A DNA stretch of 64,000 bases from Anaerolineae bacterium (GTDB lineage Bacteria > Chloroflexota > Anaerolineae > Aggregatilineales > Phototrophicaceae), in contig JAJEGA010000098.1 in NCBI GenBank assembly GCA_022820125.1, positions 1 through 64,000 of the forward strand. Reading direction: 5' to 3'. A program made the translations under genes and the position numbers. Below are positions 50,651 to 58,569 of the stretch, piece by piece (position 1 is the first letter of the stretch; every line of letters starts with the position of its first letter). The notes under the pieces are model-generated. The model saw nothing but the letters and a program-made list of their open reading frames with translations, was not told the origin of the DNA and ran no database searches.

Positions 50651-50877
50651 TTAGTGTATGGCTTGAACTCGGGCAATGGCTCGTAGAATTCGTCTGTTAA
50701 TATCATTTCCCCTTTCGCGCTGCCAGGTTTGCGCGGTCCTGGCTCGGTATAGATCGTGGCGACGAGCTCATACGCTTGGTCGTCTTCGCCAATGATAATC
50801 ACTGTACCGCCCGCTTTGGCGTGTTCCAGCACTTTATCCAGGTCTTGCTTCGCTTGTTCGAGGGTGAATGTTTTCAC
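50647..50877 (-). CDS. Phd/YefM-like antitoxin 1
   Basis: A 76-residue protein. The N-terminal DNA-binding/dimerisation part (MKTFTLEQAKQDLDKVLEHA, GGTVIIIGEDDQAYELV) matches small Phd/YefM-type antitoxins, and an acidic C-terminal tail (MILTDEFYEPLPEFKPYTK) would block the PIN active site. Overlaps its toxin by four bases. Own promoter at 50907-50934. Confidence 0.8.
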   Translation of the reverse strand: MKTFTLEQAKQDLDKVLEHAKAGGTVIIIGEDDQAYELVATIYTEPGPRKPGSAKGEMILTDEFYEPLPEFKPYTK

Positions 50878-50906
50878 GGCGAGCCTCCTGCGACATGCCC
50901 TAACCG

Positions 50907-50934
50907 ATTATACACCAGTTGCAATGGAACTCAA
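50907..50934 (-). promoter_or_regulatory. Promoter of PIN pair 1
   Basis: On the minus strand: TTGAGT, 16-base spacer, TATAAT, 29 bases before the antitoxin start. The same boxes with the same spacing recur before pairs 2 and 3. Confidence 0.75.
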
Positions 50935-50954
50935 CGAGAGGCGGGGTAGCTGGG

Positions 50955-51344
50955 CTACCAGACGCGTTGGACCGGGTAGTGGTCGAAGGCGGTGTCGCTG
51001 GTGATGACGGGGATGTTTTCAACTTGGGATTGCGCGATCAGCAGCCGGTCGAAGGGGTCGCGGTGGTGGAGGGGCAGGGCGGCTACGACTTTGAGATGAG
51101 AAACATTGATGTCAAGGAGCCGAAACCGGTTGGCGCTTAAATGGTGATCAATGAACTCTGGAAACGGTCGTCGCAACGCTAAGCCGCGCCTTAGATTCGC
51201 TTTGATAGCGATTTCCCAGATGCTGGCCAGGCTCAGGTAAATCTCATTGGTGGAATCTAAAATTCGCTCCACCGCGCCTGTGCTCAGCCTGTTGTCGTCA
51301 TAGACGAACCATAGGAATGAAGATGTATCCAATAGATACTTCAT
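50955..51344 (-). CDS. PIN-domain toxin 2 (VapC-like)
   Basis: The protein has 129 residues and is almost identical to toxin 1, differing mainly around residues 83-92 (LKVVAALPLHHRD versus LKRVFDLPLHHRD) and near the C-terminus (ITSDTAFD versus ITNDAAFD). All PIN acidic residues are kept. Overlaps its antitoxin gene by four bases. Recent duplicate of pair 1. Confidence 0.85.
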   Translation of the reverse strand: MKYLLDTSSFLWFVYDDNRLSTGAVERILDSTNEIYLSLASIWEIAIKANLRRGLALRRPFPEFIDHHLSANRFRLLDINVSHLKVVAALPLHHRDPFDRLLIAQSQVENIPVITSDTAFDHYPVQRVW

Positions 51345-51571
51345 TCCGTGTAAGGCTTGAACTCGGGTAATGGCTTGTAGAATTCGTCTGAGATTTTGAT
51401 TTGGTCCTTGAACAGGCCGGCTTTGCGGGGTCCCTTTTTTGGAATGTGCGTTGAGACGAGTTTATAGGCTTGGTCGTCTTCGCCGATTAGGATGACAGTG
51501 CCGCCGGCTTTGGCATGTTCCAGCACTGCGTCCAAGTTTTCTCTAGCTTCGTCAACGGTTACTTTCTTCAT
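51341..51571 (-). CDS. Phd/YefM-like antitoxin 2
   Basis: The protein has 76 residues from the ATG at 51571 (MKKVTVDEARENLDAVLEHA); an upstream start is less likely. It has the same design as antitoxin 1 but is clearly more diverged than the toxins are (STHIPKKGPRKAGLF...KISDEFYKPLPEF). The C-terminal tail keeps the DEFY-PLPEFKPYT pattern that would contact the toxin. Confidence 0.8.
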   Translation of the reverse strand: MKKVTVDEARENLDAVLEHAKAGGTVILIGEDDQAYKLVSTHIPKKGPRKAGLFKDQIKISDEFYKPLPEFKPYTE

Positions 51572-51600
51572 AGCCTGACTCCTGAGACGCACTCAAACAG

Positions 51601-51628
51601 ATTATACACCAGCTGCAATGTAACTCAA
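51601..51628 (-). promoter_or_regulatory. Promoter of PIN pair 2
   Basis: Minus strand TTGAGT, 16 bases, TATAAT, as in pair 1. Part of a roughly 30-base block conserved in all three pairs. Confidence 0.75.
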
Positions 51629-51649
51629 CCAGAGGCAGGCTTGGCTGCG

Positions 51650-52039
51650 CTACCAGACGCGTTGGACCGGGTAGTGGTCGAAGGCGGCGTCGTTGGTGAT
51701 CACGGGGATGTTTTCGACTTGGGATTGCGCGATCAGCAGTCCATCAAAAGGGTCTCGGTGAACTAGCGGAAGGTCTGCGAACTGTACGAGGTGCGAGACT
51801 CTGATCTCGAGAAGCCTGAAACTGTTTGCAGCAAGATGAATATCAAGCCAATTAGCCAGTGAAGCCGGCCTCAGTTTCAGTTTGCCAATCCGAAACTTTA
51901 TCGCTAACTCCCAAATGCTGACAAAACTCAGGTAAATATTGTTGCTCGAATCTCTGATAATCGACCTTGCCCGATGGCTCAGATCGGCTTTTGCCGATAC
52001 ATACCAAAGGAAAGTCGAGGTGTCGAGGAGATAGTTCAT
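51650..52039 (-). CDS. PIN-domain toxin 3 (VapC-like), mosaic
   Basis: A 129-residue PIN nuclease whose first ~100 residues differ strongly from toxins 1 and 2 (YVSAKADLSHRARSIIRDSS, FVSIWELAIKFRIGKL), while its last ~27 (LLIAQSQVENIPVITNDAAF, then DHYPVQRVW) are identical to toxin 1. The metal-site acids are present. The abrupt switch from divergent to identical sequence suggests recombination or gene conversion with its neighbours. Confidence 0.85.
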   Translation of the reverse strand: MNYLLDTSTFLWYVSAKADLSHRARSIIRDSSNNIYLSFVSIWELAIKFRIGKLKLRPASLANWLDIHLAANSFRLLEIRVSHLVQFADLPLVHRDPFDGLLIAQSQVENIPVITNDAAFDHYPVQRVW

Positions 52040-52266
52040 TTCATGTACGGTTCGAATTCCGGCAAGGGCGCGTCGAAGTCATCGGACATTATTATTTTGC
52101 CGAGGGCGCTGCCAGGCTTGCGCGGCTTGTTGACCGGCATGCGTTTGAGGATCAATTCATATTCGCGGCCAGCGTGGTCGATGATGTATATGGTCAGACC
52201 TTCTTGGGCGTCCTTCATTAGTTCGTCAAAATTGGCGACCGCCGATTCCATCGTATAGGTCTTCAT
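52036..52266 (-). CDS. Phd/YefM-like antitoxin 3
   Basis: The protein has 76 residues (MKTYTMESAVANFDELMKDA, GLTIYIIDHAGREYELILKRM, tail MSDDFDAPLPEFEPYMK). It has the same length and tail layout as antitoxins 1 and 2 but is the most diverged, in step with its divergent toxin. Overlaps the toxin by four bases. Confidence 0.8.
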   Translation of the reverse strand: MKTYTMESAVANFDELMKDAQEGLTIYIIDHAGREYELILKRMPVNKPRKPGSALGKIIMSDDFDAPLPEFEPYMK

Positions 52267-52296
52267 AGCAAGACTCCTGCCGGCTCATTCAAGCAG

Positions 52297-52324
52297 ATTA
52301 TACACCAACGGCAGTGGAACTCAA
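52297..52324 (-). promoter_or_regulatory. Promoter of PIN pair 3
   Basis: Minus strand TTGAGT, 16 bases, TATAAT. The conserved block continues into the spacer (TCCA-TGC-...-TGGTG), so it may also be an operator for the antitoxins. Confidence 0.75.
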
Positions 52325-52332
52325 CGAGGGCT

Positions 52333-52926
52333 TCAGCCAGCCTCCGGGCGGCCATAGAGCCACCAGAATGTCGCGCTGGGATAGACCGGCGCCAACTGCG
52401 GCGACCAGATGAATTCGCCCGGATGCAGCAGCCTCCGCAGCGCCTGATCAGCTCGCCCGACTGCCGCCGCCACTTCGCGCTTCTCATAGGCGAACTCGCC
52501 CAGCGCCTGGAGAATTTCTTCCACGATAGTCCGCCTGAGCGCCTCGATGGGGTAAGCGCTGGCGCAATCACGCGGGTTTTCACTGCATTCGCGGAAGAAG
52601 CCAGCCATCACCTTCAGTCGCATCGGCGCCTCCCGCAATAGCTTCTTCTCGTAATGCAGGGTCCATTCGCGCCTCAGTTTTCCGTGCTGCGCCAGCGCGG
52701 CATCAAGCCGCAGTCCGTCGGCCCGTTTCAGCTTCTCGCGGAGATAGCGCAGACGCCGCCGCCTGAGCAGCAAGGCGCCGATGGTCATCTGTGGACTGCG
52801 CGAGCCGCGGAAGAAGCCGCCGCCCACCGGCAGGTACATCGCGCCGCCGAGCAGATAATCGTACAGCCGCTCGACCATCCGCTCGATTTCGTCGAGGTCG
52901 CGCTCAAGCGAGTATCGCGCAGACAT
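52333..52926 (-). CDS. Hypothetical helical protein
   Basis: A 197-residue highly helical and basic protein: an N-terminal LERDLDEIERMVERLYDYLLG helix, a Gly-rich turn (LPVGGGFFRGSRSP), RRRRLRYLREKLKRA, and LREAPMRLKVMAGFFRECSE. The C-terminus is aromatic (YPSATFWWLYGRPEAG). There is no signal peptide or membrane span. It follows the CoxL-like gene by 15 bases and is probably co-transcribed with it. I do not recognise a family. Confidence 0.7.
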   Translation of the reverse strand: MSARYSLERDLDEIERMVERLYDYLLGGAMYLPVGGGFFRGSRSPQMTIGALLLRRRRLRYLREKLKRADGLRLDAALAQHGKLRREWTLHYEKKLLREAPMRLKVMAGFFRECSENPRDCASAYPIEALRRTIVEEILQALGEFAYEKREVAAAVGRADQALRRLLHPGEFIWSPQLAPVYPSATFWWLYGRPEAG

Positions 52927-52941
52927 GGCGCCGCCAACCGA

Positions 52942-55236
52942 CTAAGCGGAGTTGATCGCTTTCCAGATTCGATGCGGCGTCAGCGGCATATCGAGATGGC
53001 GAACGCCGTAGGGTTCGAGCGCGTCGATGACGGCGTTGACCACCGCCGGCGTCGAGCCGATCGTCGCCGCCTCGCCGATGCCCTTGGCGCCCAGCGGATT
53101 AAGCGTCGTCTCAGTAACTGTCTTGGCGATGGTGAACGTCGGGAAGTTGTCTGCGCGCGGCATGGTGTAATCCATCATCGTACCAGTCAAAAGCTGACCC
53201 TGCTCGTCGAAGACGATCTCTTCCAGCAGCGCTTGGCCAATGCCCTGCGCCAGGCCTCCGTGGATCTGCCCCTCGACCAGCAAGGGGCTGATGCGCGGAC
53301 CGCAGTCATCGACCGAGTAGAACTCGCGCAGGCTGACGAGACCGGTGTCCTTCTCGATCTCGACCACGGCGACATGCGTACCGAAGGGATAAATAAAATC
53401 AGGCGGGCGGAAGAAATCGGTCGCTTCCAAGCCGGTGTCGATGTCATCAGGCAGGTTGTCGGAGTAGGCGCGCGCCGCGATTGCGCCCAAGCCAAGGCTG
53501 CGGCTCGGCAGGCCCTTGACGCGATACTCGCCATCGGCGAATTCGATATCGCCGGGCGAGGCTTCCAGCATGTGGGCGGCGATTTTGATTGCTTTCTCGC
53601 GCACGTTCCCGGAGGCGCGCATGATGGCCGAGCCGCCAATCGCCAGGCTGCGGCTGCCGAATGTGCCAACGCCGACCGGCTGCGAACCGGTATCGCCGTG
53701 GCGCACGACGATATCGTCGTAGTCGGCGCCGATTTCGTCGGCGACCATCTGGGCGAAGGTCGTTTGCAAGCCCTGGCCGTGTGGCGACGTGCCGGTGTAG
53801 ACGGTGACTGTGCCGCTGGGCTCAACGCGCACCAGTCCGCTCTCGTAGGGACCGAAGCCGCACATTTCGACGTAGGTCGCCATGCCAATGCCTAACAGCT
53901 TGCCCGAGCCCTTCGCCCGGCGCTGCGACTGCTCGGCGCGGAGGGCGGCATAATTTGATGTTTCCAGCGCCGTGTTCAGGTTCGCTTCGTAATCGCCGGT
54001 GTCGTAGGTGGAGCCGGTCGGGGTCTTGTAGGGGAATTGCCCCGGCTGGATGTAGTTGCGGCGGCGCACATCGGCGGCGTCAATGCCGAGTTCATCGGCG
54101 ATCATCTCGATGGCGCGCTCGATATAATAGATCGCTTCCGGGCGGCCCGCGCCGCGATAAGCCGCAACCGACACCGTGTTGGTGAAGACATTGCTGGCTT
54201 TGAAGTGGACCGACTGGATATCGTAGTTGCCGGTCGCCATCAAGCCGGTCAAGTGGGCGATGTCGTAAAAGGGCGGATAAGCCCCCAACTCGCCGATGAC
54301 GTGCAGGCGCAATCCAAGGATTTTGCCATCATTGTTGAATGCAACCGCAATATCGGCGATCTGCGAGCGGCCATGCGTGGTTGAGATGAAGTGCTCGACG
54401 CGGGTGCCGGTCCATTTCAGCGGCATGTTGTAGAGTTGCGCCAGCTTGGTCACGGCGATCTCTTCCGGATAAAGTTGATTCTTGACGCCGAAGCCGCCGC
54501 CGACATTGGGCGCGATTACGCGCAGGGCGCTTTCGGGCAGGCGCAATACGCCAGCGAGCGCGCTGCGAACGCCATGAGGGATCTGCGTACTCGTCCAAAG
54601 CGTGAGGCCCCCGGTGACGGCATCGGGCGCGGCGGCGACTGCGCGCACTTCCATCGGCACGCCAGCCAGGCGCTGGCTCAACATGCGCTGGCTGAGCGTG
54701 TGCGGCGCACCGTCAAAGACCTCGTCGATATCGTCGGTCTTCTTCTCCCCTTCATCAATGATATTGCTTTCGAGCCCGTCAAAGACCGGCGGGGCATCGC
54801 CGTTGTAAGCGCTGAGCAGGTCGGCGGCGGCTGGCAACTCTTCCCATTCAACCGCGACATCGTCGAGCGCGTCCGCCGCGATTTCGGCTGTGTCCGCGAT
54901 GACAGCCGCGACCACTTCGCCGACATGACGCGCGCGACCGACCGACAAGGCAAGGTGACTGTAATGCTCCAGCGCGTGATCGCCACCAGCGACCGGCACC
55001 GGTTCGTATTGATCGCGAAGGTCAGCGCCAGTGACCACCGCCAGGACGCCGGCGCGCGCCGCCGCCGCCGATGCGTCGATGCTCACGATTTTGGCGTGGG
55101 CGTAAGGGCTGCGGACGAATGCGACGAAGCCCATGCCGGGCAGCTTGATATCACCGACATATTTGCCGGCGCCGGTGATGAGACTGGGGTCTTCTTTGCG
55201 TTTGACGCTTGCGCCTACCAGTGAGCGTAAAACCAT
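52942..55236 (-). CDS. Xanthine dehydrogenase/CoxL-family molybdopterin subunit
   Basis: The protein has 764 residues from the ATG at 55236, behind AAGGAG. It is the large molybdenum-cofactor subunit of the aldehyde oxidase/xanthine dehydrogenase/CO dehydrogenase family. Typical segments are SLVGASVKRKEDPSLITGAG at the start, VGGGFGVKNQLYPEE, AYRGAGRPEA at the active-site loop, RHGDTGSQPVGVGTFGSRS, and GIGEAATIGSTPAVVNAVIDAL with the catalytic glutamate. The loop is AYRGAGRPEA rather than the AYRCSFR of true aerobic CO dehydrogenase (form I), so another substrate (purine, aldehyde, aromatic) is likely. The FAD (CoxM) and iron-sulfur (CoxS) subunit genes that usually accompany it are not in the window. 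Confidence 0.92.
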   Translation of the reverse strand: MVLRSLVGASVKRKEDPSLITGAGKYVGDIKLPGMGFVAFVRSPYAHAKIVSIDASAAAARAGVLAVVTGADLRDQYEPVPVAGGDHALEHYSHLALSVGRARHVGEVVAAVIADTAEIAADALDDVAVEWEELPAAADLLSAYNGDAPPVFDGLESNIIDEGEKKTDDIDEVFDGAPHTLSQRMLSQRLAGVPMEVRAVAAAPDAVTGGLTLWTSTQIPHGVRSALAGVLRLPESALRVIAPNVGGGFGVKNQLYPEEIAVTKLAQLYNMPLKWTGTRVEHFISTTHGRSQIADIAVAFNNDGKILGLRLHVIGELGAYPPFYDIAHLTGLMATGNYDIQSVHFKASNVFTNTVSVAAYRGAGRPEAIYYIERAIEMIADELGIDAADVRRRNYIQPGQFPYKTPTGSTYDTGDYEANLNTALETSNYAALRAEQSQRRAKGSGKLLGIGMATYVEMCGFGPYESGLVRVEPSGTVTVYTGTSPHGQGLQTTFAQMVADEIGADYDDIVVRHGDTGSQPVGVGTFGSRSLAIGGSAIMRASGNVREKAIKIAAHMLEASPGDIEFADGEYRVKGLPSRSLGLGAIAARAYSDNLPDDIDTGLEATDFFRPPDFIYPFGTHVAVVEIEKDTGLVSLREFYSVDDCGPRISPLLVEGQIHGGLAQGIGQALLEEIVFDEQGQLLTGTMMDYTMPRADNFPTFTIAKTVTETTLNPLGAKGIGEAATIGSTPAVVNAVIDALEPYGVRHLDMPLTPHRIWKAINSA

Positions 55237-55301
55237 TGGGGGGAACTCCTTCGTAAGCAATTAAGTCAATAAGCTGCTGCGGATTGGACGCCAAGCAGGC
55301 G

Positions 55302-55640
55302 CTACTCCGCCAATTCACCTACAATCGCGTAGCCTTTCTTCATCCAGCCCTTGGTGCCGTCTTCGAGATTAAAGATGAAGTCTTGGTCGTAACCCATGCC
55401 GGCCAGGAAGAGCGCCGCCTGCGACGAGCGGACGCCGGTATTGCAGACGAGCACCACTGGCTCGTCCTCGCTGATTTCGTCGAGGCGGGCGGGGAACTCG
55501 CTCAACGGGATGTTGATCGCTCCGGGGATATGGACTTCAGCATGTTCATCCTCTTCGCGCACATCAATGAATTGGAAGTCGCCGCCTTCGCCGCTGGCGA
55601 ATTGATCGCGATAATCTTCGCTGCTGATGTCGGTATACAT
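55302..55640 (-). CDS. Single-domain rhodanese
   Basis: The protein has 112 residues from the ATG at 55640 (MYTDISSEDYRDQF). Rhodanese fold with FQFIDVREEDEHAEVHIPGA and the active-site cysteine in VVLVCNTGVRSSQAA. It transfers sulfane sulfur in the cytoplasm, like GlpE/PspE proteins; the acceptor is unknown. It stands between the CoxL-like gene (same strand) and the epimerase. Maturation of molybdoenzymes of the XDH family needs sulfur transfer to the cofactor, so a link to its neighbour is possible but unproven. Confidence 0.9.
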   Translation of the reverse strand: MYTDISSEDYRDQFASGEGGDFQFIDVREEDEHAEVHIPGAINIPLSEFPARLDEISEDEPVVLVCNTGVRSSQAALFLAGMGYDQDFIFNLEDGTKGWMKKGYAIVGELAE

Positions 55641-55809
55641 GCCTAGTCTCCGACAGTGCTGGGTGATTGAGGGCATTATAGCGAAGGCGCGGGCGCAAGC
55701 CAAATTGAAGACTTATTTTGAGGCGGTCTGATAGGTAACGCAGACAAAGTCCGCCGGTTGCCCCGGCACAGAATTGTACATGGGGCGATAAGCCATATTG
55801 TGAATCTGT

Positions 55810-56754
55810 CTACGGCTGTCGATACCAATCGACCGTGCGGCGCAGGCCTGCTTCAAAACTGACAATTGGCGCGAAGCCGAGCAGATCGCGCGCCTTCGTG
55901 ATGTCGGCGCGGGAGTGCTTGATGTCTCCCGGGCGTTCATCGGTATGGATCGGCGTCAGGTTGGTTCCGATAATTCCGTTCAACTGCGCGGCCAGATCAT
56001 TGATCAGGATGCGCCCGCCATTCGCCAGATTGATCGTCTCGCCGACCGCTCGCGGCGCTTTGCAGGCGAGCAGGTTGCCTTGGACGATGTTGTCCACAAA
56101 GGTGAAGTCGCGGCTTTGCGTTCCGTCGCCGTAAATTGCGGGTCGCTCGCCGCGCAGCATCGCCGTGATGAATTTGGGGATGGCGGCGGCGTAGGTCGAG
56201 GTCGGGTCCTGCCGTGGACCGAAGACGTTGAAATAACGCAGCGAGACGGTTTCCAGGTCATAGTTGTGGCTGAAGGCGGCGGCGTAATACTCGCCGGTCA
56301 GCTTGGCGACGCCGTAAGGCGAGATCGGCGCCGGGCTCATTGTTTCGACTTTGGTATCGCCCGCTTGATCGCCGTAGGCTGCGCCAGAGGCGGCGTAGAC
56401 GACGCGCTTGACGCCAGCGTCGCGAGCGGCGATAAGCACATTGAGCGTGCCGGTGACGCAGTGCCGATGGGTTTCGAGCGGGTCGGCGATGCTGCGCGGG
56501 ACGGATGGCAGCGCCGCTTGATGCAGCACGAAGTCGGCGTTTTGGCAAAGGGCGGGCAGCGTCTTGGGCTCGGTGATGCTGCCGATGGTGATGGACAGGT
56601 CGCCGTTGAGCGATTTGAGAATATCCAGATTCGCCTGTTTGCCAGTGAGCAGATTGTCGATGACGCGGACGCGCGCTCCCTCGCGCAGCAGGCGCTCGGC
56701 GATGTGCGAGCCAATGAAGCCGGCGGCGCCGGTGACAACATAGGTGTGTGGCAT
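55810..56754 (-). CDS. NAD-dependent epimerase/dehydratase (GalE-like)
   Basis: A 314-residue extended SDR protein. Rossmann motif VTGAAGFIGSHIAE, VFHQAA-type segment (FVLHQAALPSVPRSI), catalytic Tyr-x3-Lys in PYGVAKLTGEYY, and NVFGPRQDPTSTYAAAIP, as in UDP-glucose 4-epimerases (WbpP/GalE group). It interconverts UDP-hexoses or UDP-N-acetylhexosamines for surface glycans. Complete; starts at the ATG at 56754 and is divergent from the toxin-antitoxin array. Confidence 0.9.
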   Translation of the reverse strand: MPHTYVVTGAAGFIGSHIAERLLREGARVRVIDNLLTGKQANLDILKSLNGDLSITIGSITEPKTLPALCQNADFVLHQAALPSVPRSIADPLETHRHCVTGTLNVLIAARDAGVKRVVYAASGAAYGDQAGDTKVETMSPAPISPYGVAKLTGEYYAAAFSHNYDLETVSLRYFNVFGPRQDPTSTYAAAIPKFITAMLRGERPAIYGDGTQSRDFTFVDNIVQGNLLACKAPRAVGETINLANGGRILINDLAAQLNGIIGTNLTPIHTDERPGDIKHSRADITKARDLLGFAPIVSFEAGLRRTVDWYRQP

Positions 56755-56796
56755 GGCGATCCTCGTTTGCGGTTTTGGCGGATTTTATACCTGCGG

Positions 56797-56824
56797 TTAA
56801 CTGAGGAATAGAGTCGGTTATAAT
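56797..56824 (+). promoter_or_regulatory. Promoter of the DUF433/DUF5615 array
   Basis: TTAACT, a 16-base spacer and TATAAT lie 44 bases before the first antitoxin start (56869). TATAAT is repeated at the same place before modules 2, 3 and 4 (57670-57675, 58520-58525, 59367-59372), without an obvious -35. Confidence 0.6.
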
Positions 56825-56868
56825 ACTTGCGCAGCGGGCGCGATGCCCGGCAGGTGGAGGATAAAGCT

Positions 56869-57291
56869 ATGGCAGAGAAACGCGGCGAAAAAGAGATTGA
56901 GCGCCGGAAGCCGAATATGAGCGAGCACATTAAAGGCGTCAAGTTTCACACGCTGGCGCCGGGCGTCACCACGCACCCGCTCGTCCGCAGCGGTAAACCC
57001 TGCATTGAAGGCACGGGTATTAAAGTGTCGGTCATCGCCAGTTTGCAAAACCACCATAATATGGACGCGCAGCAAATCGCCGACCACTTGTGGCTTGAGC
57101 TGGATATGGTGCGGAACGCGCTGAACTACTACGCCGATCACAAGCAGTACATTGATGTTTGCAACGAACTTTCCAGCATTAATCACGACCAGATGGTGGA
57201 ATCTCCTTATGGCGACAAGACGCGTGAGCTTCTATCTCGACGAGAGTCTTTCACCAAAGATCCTCGAGCAGTTGAGAATGCAGGGCATTGA
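56869..57291 (+). CDS. DUF433 antitoxin, module 1
   Basis: The protein has 140 residues from the ATG at 56869, behind GGAGG at 56856-56860. A charged N-terminus (MAEKRGEKEIERRKPNMSEH) leads into the DUF433 domain (HPLVRSGKPCIEGTGIKVSV and MDAQQIADHLWLELDMVRNAL), a small winged-helix-like fold found in antitoxins of DUF5615/PIN-like toxins. The gene overlaps the toxin by 83 bases, and its last residues are read in a different frame through the toxin's first motif. It has the longest tail of the four copies. Confidence 0.85.
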   Translation: MAEKRGEKEIERRKPNMSEHIKGVKFHTLAPGVTTHPLVRSGKPCIEGTGIKVSVIASLQNHHNMDAQQIADHLWLELDMVRNALNYYADHKQYIDVCNELSSINHDQMVESPYGDKTRELLSRRESFTKDPRAVENAGH

Positions 57292-57547
57292 TATCATTCG
57301 AGGCCAATTGAAGGTTGATGATTCGATCCATTTGGAACGCGCCAGCGAGATGGGAAGAGTCGTGTGTGTGGAAGACGATGACTTTCTCAAGCTCGCTGCG
57401 CAGGTCAAAGAACATGCGGGCATCATCAAGGGCGTACAGAATAGGCACTCCATTGGCGACTGGGTTAGGTACCTGCGCTTAGTCCACGCGGTCTACGATG
57501 CGGATGAATTGTGGAACGACGTATTCTTTGTGTTTCGCGTAGATTGA
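57209..57547 (+). CDS. DUF5615 PIN-like toxin, module 1
   Basis: A 112-residue protein of the Mut7-C/DUF5615 PIN-like family: VSFYLDESLSPKILEQLRMQ with the first acidic pair, VVCVEDDDFLKLA with the second acidic cluster, HAGIIKGVQ and a C-terminal helix. Expected to be an RNase-type toxin neutralised by the DUF433 partner, on the basis of family association; activity is not proven. Overlaps the antitoxin gene. Confidence 0.82.
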   Translation: MATRRVSFYLDESLSPKILEQLRMQGIDIIRGQLKVDDSIHLERASEMGRVVCVEDDDFLKLAAQVKEHAGIIKGVQNRHSIGDWVRYLRLVHAVYDADELWNDVFFVFRVD

Positions 57548-57587
57548 CGCGCGCCGCAAAACTTAGCCTGAGAAGGCACGTATTGAG

Positions 57588-57674
57588 ATGCAAATAGTGT
57601 GTCCGCTAAGGGCGGAAGCGACAGAACTGGCGTTCATTCGCAATCTCCAGGAACGCAGGCGGCGTAAGCTATAA
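57588..57674 (+). other. 28-codon ORF in spacer 1-2
   Basis: ATG to TAA with the end EATELAFIRNLQERRRRKL. The last half resembles the start of the gene at 60135 (KATELELILDRWEQRYEWRL). Its stop codon overlaps the TATAAT of module 2. Same length (87 bases) as the ORFs in the other two spacers. Probably a truncated copy of the downstream gene's 5' end; translation is uncertain. Confidence 0.4.
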
Positions 57675-57719
57675 TGAGTGCGCAGCGGGCGCGATGCCCG
57701 GCAGTTGGAGGGTAAAGCT

Positions 57720-58118
57720 ATGGCAGAGAAACGCGTTGAAAAAGAGATTGAGCGCCGGAAGCCGAATATGAGCGAGCACATTAAAGGCGTCAAGTTTCAC
57801 ACCCTGGCGAAGGGCATCACCACGCACCCGCTCGTCCGCAGCGGTCGCCCTTGCATCGAGGGCACGGGCATTATGGTGACCACGATAGCGGGTCTGCAGA
57901 ACTTTCATAATATGGATGCGCAGCAAATCGCCGATCACTTGTGGCTTGAGTTGTTTATGGTACAGGACGCGCTCAACTATTACGCTGTACACACTGACTA
58001 TATCGACACCGATTTGCAGCTTGACGACATAAACCACGAGCAACTGGTGGAATCTCACTATGGCGACTTCAGCCGTGAAATATTATCTCGACGAGAATCT
58101 GTCGCCGGAGATCCTTAA
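57720..58118 (+). CDS. DUF433 antitoxin, module 2
   Basis: The protein has 132 residues (MAEKRVEKEIERRKPNMSEH). The DUF433 domain reads HPLVRSGRPCIEGTGIMVTT and MDAQQIADHLWLELFMVQDAL; the tail DTDLQLDDINHEQLVESHYG differs from modules 1 and 4. A 59-base overlap with its toxin. N-terminal ~65 residues nearly identical to the other copies. Confidence 0.85.
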   Translation: MAEKRVEKEIERRKPNMSEHIKGVKFHTLAKGITTHPLVRSGRPCIEGTGIMVTTIAGLQNFHNMDAQQIADHLWLELFMVQDALNYYAVHTDYIDTDLQLDDINHEQLVESHYGDFSREILSRRESVAGDP

Positions 58119-58398
58119 GCAACTGCGATCGCAGGGCATTGATGTCATTCGAGGTCCTCTACGCGCTCAAGATCAGCGACACTTGCAGAATGCCACAGCA
58201 ATGGGTCGTGTGGTGTGTACAGAAGACAGAGATTTTCTCAAACTTGCCGCGGCGGGCATCGAGCATGCGGGCATCATTAGGGGAAGGCAGCGCTGGCACT
58301 CCATTGGGGACTGGGTCAAGTATCTTCGCTTGGTGCACGGAACTTACGATGCGGAAGAAATGAGAAACACGGTTTCATTCGTGTTTCATGTCGACTGA
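58060..58398 (+). CDS. DUF5615 PIN-like toxin, module 2
   Basis: The protein has 112 residues: VKYYLDENLSPEILKQLRSQ, VVCTEDRDFLKLA, HAGIIRGRQRWHSIGDWVKY. All acidic residues of the fold are present. Closest to the module 1 toxin in length, but with many substitutions throughout. Confidence 0.82.
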   Translation: MATSAVKYYLDENLSPEILKQLRSQGIDVIRGPLRAQDQRHLQNATAMGRVVCTEDRDFLKLAAAGIEHAGIIRGRQRWHSIGDWVKYLRLVHGTYDAEEMRNTVSFVFHVD

Positions 58399-58437
58399 CG
58401 AGCGCCGTAAGATTGACTTCAGCAGACGGGGCTTGAG

Positions 58438-58524
58438 ATGGAAAACGCGGCACCGCACAAGCACCGCGCAACAGGATTTGAGGGGATTCGCAATCTCCGG
58501 AAACGGAGGCGGCGTAAGCTATAA
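58438..58524 (+). other. 28-codon ORF in spacer 2-3
   Basis: MENAAPHKHRATGFEGIRNL, then RKRRRRKL and stop. The first 12 codons match the start of the gene at 60135 (MENAASHKNKAT), including the leader CAGCAGACGGGGCTTGAG. The stop overlaps the TATAAT of module 3. Confidence 0.45.
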
Positions 58525-58569
58525 TGAGTGCGCAGCGGGCGCGATGCCCGGCAGGCGGAGGGTAAAGCT

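Noticed and set aside
52654..53895. Plus-strand frame of 413 codons opposite the CoxL-like gene
   Set aside because: Shadow frame. The minus strand carries all family motifs, and this translation has low-complexity Arg/Gln/Ala composition and no ribosome site.
52942..55236. CoxL-like gene considered as aerobic carbon monoxide dehydrogenase
   Set aside because: The active-site loop lacks the AYRCSFR signature of form I enzymes, and the CoxM and CoxS genes are absent.
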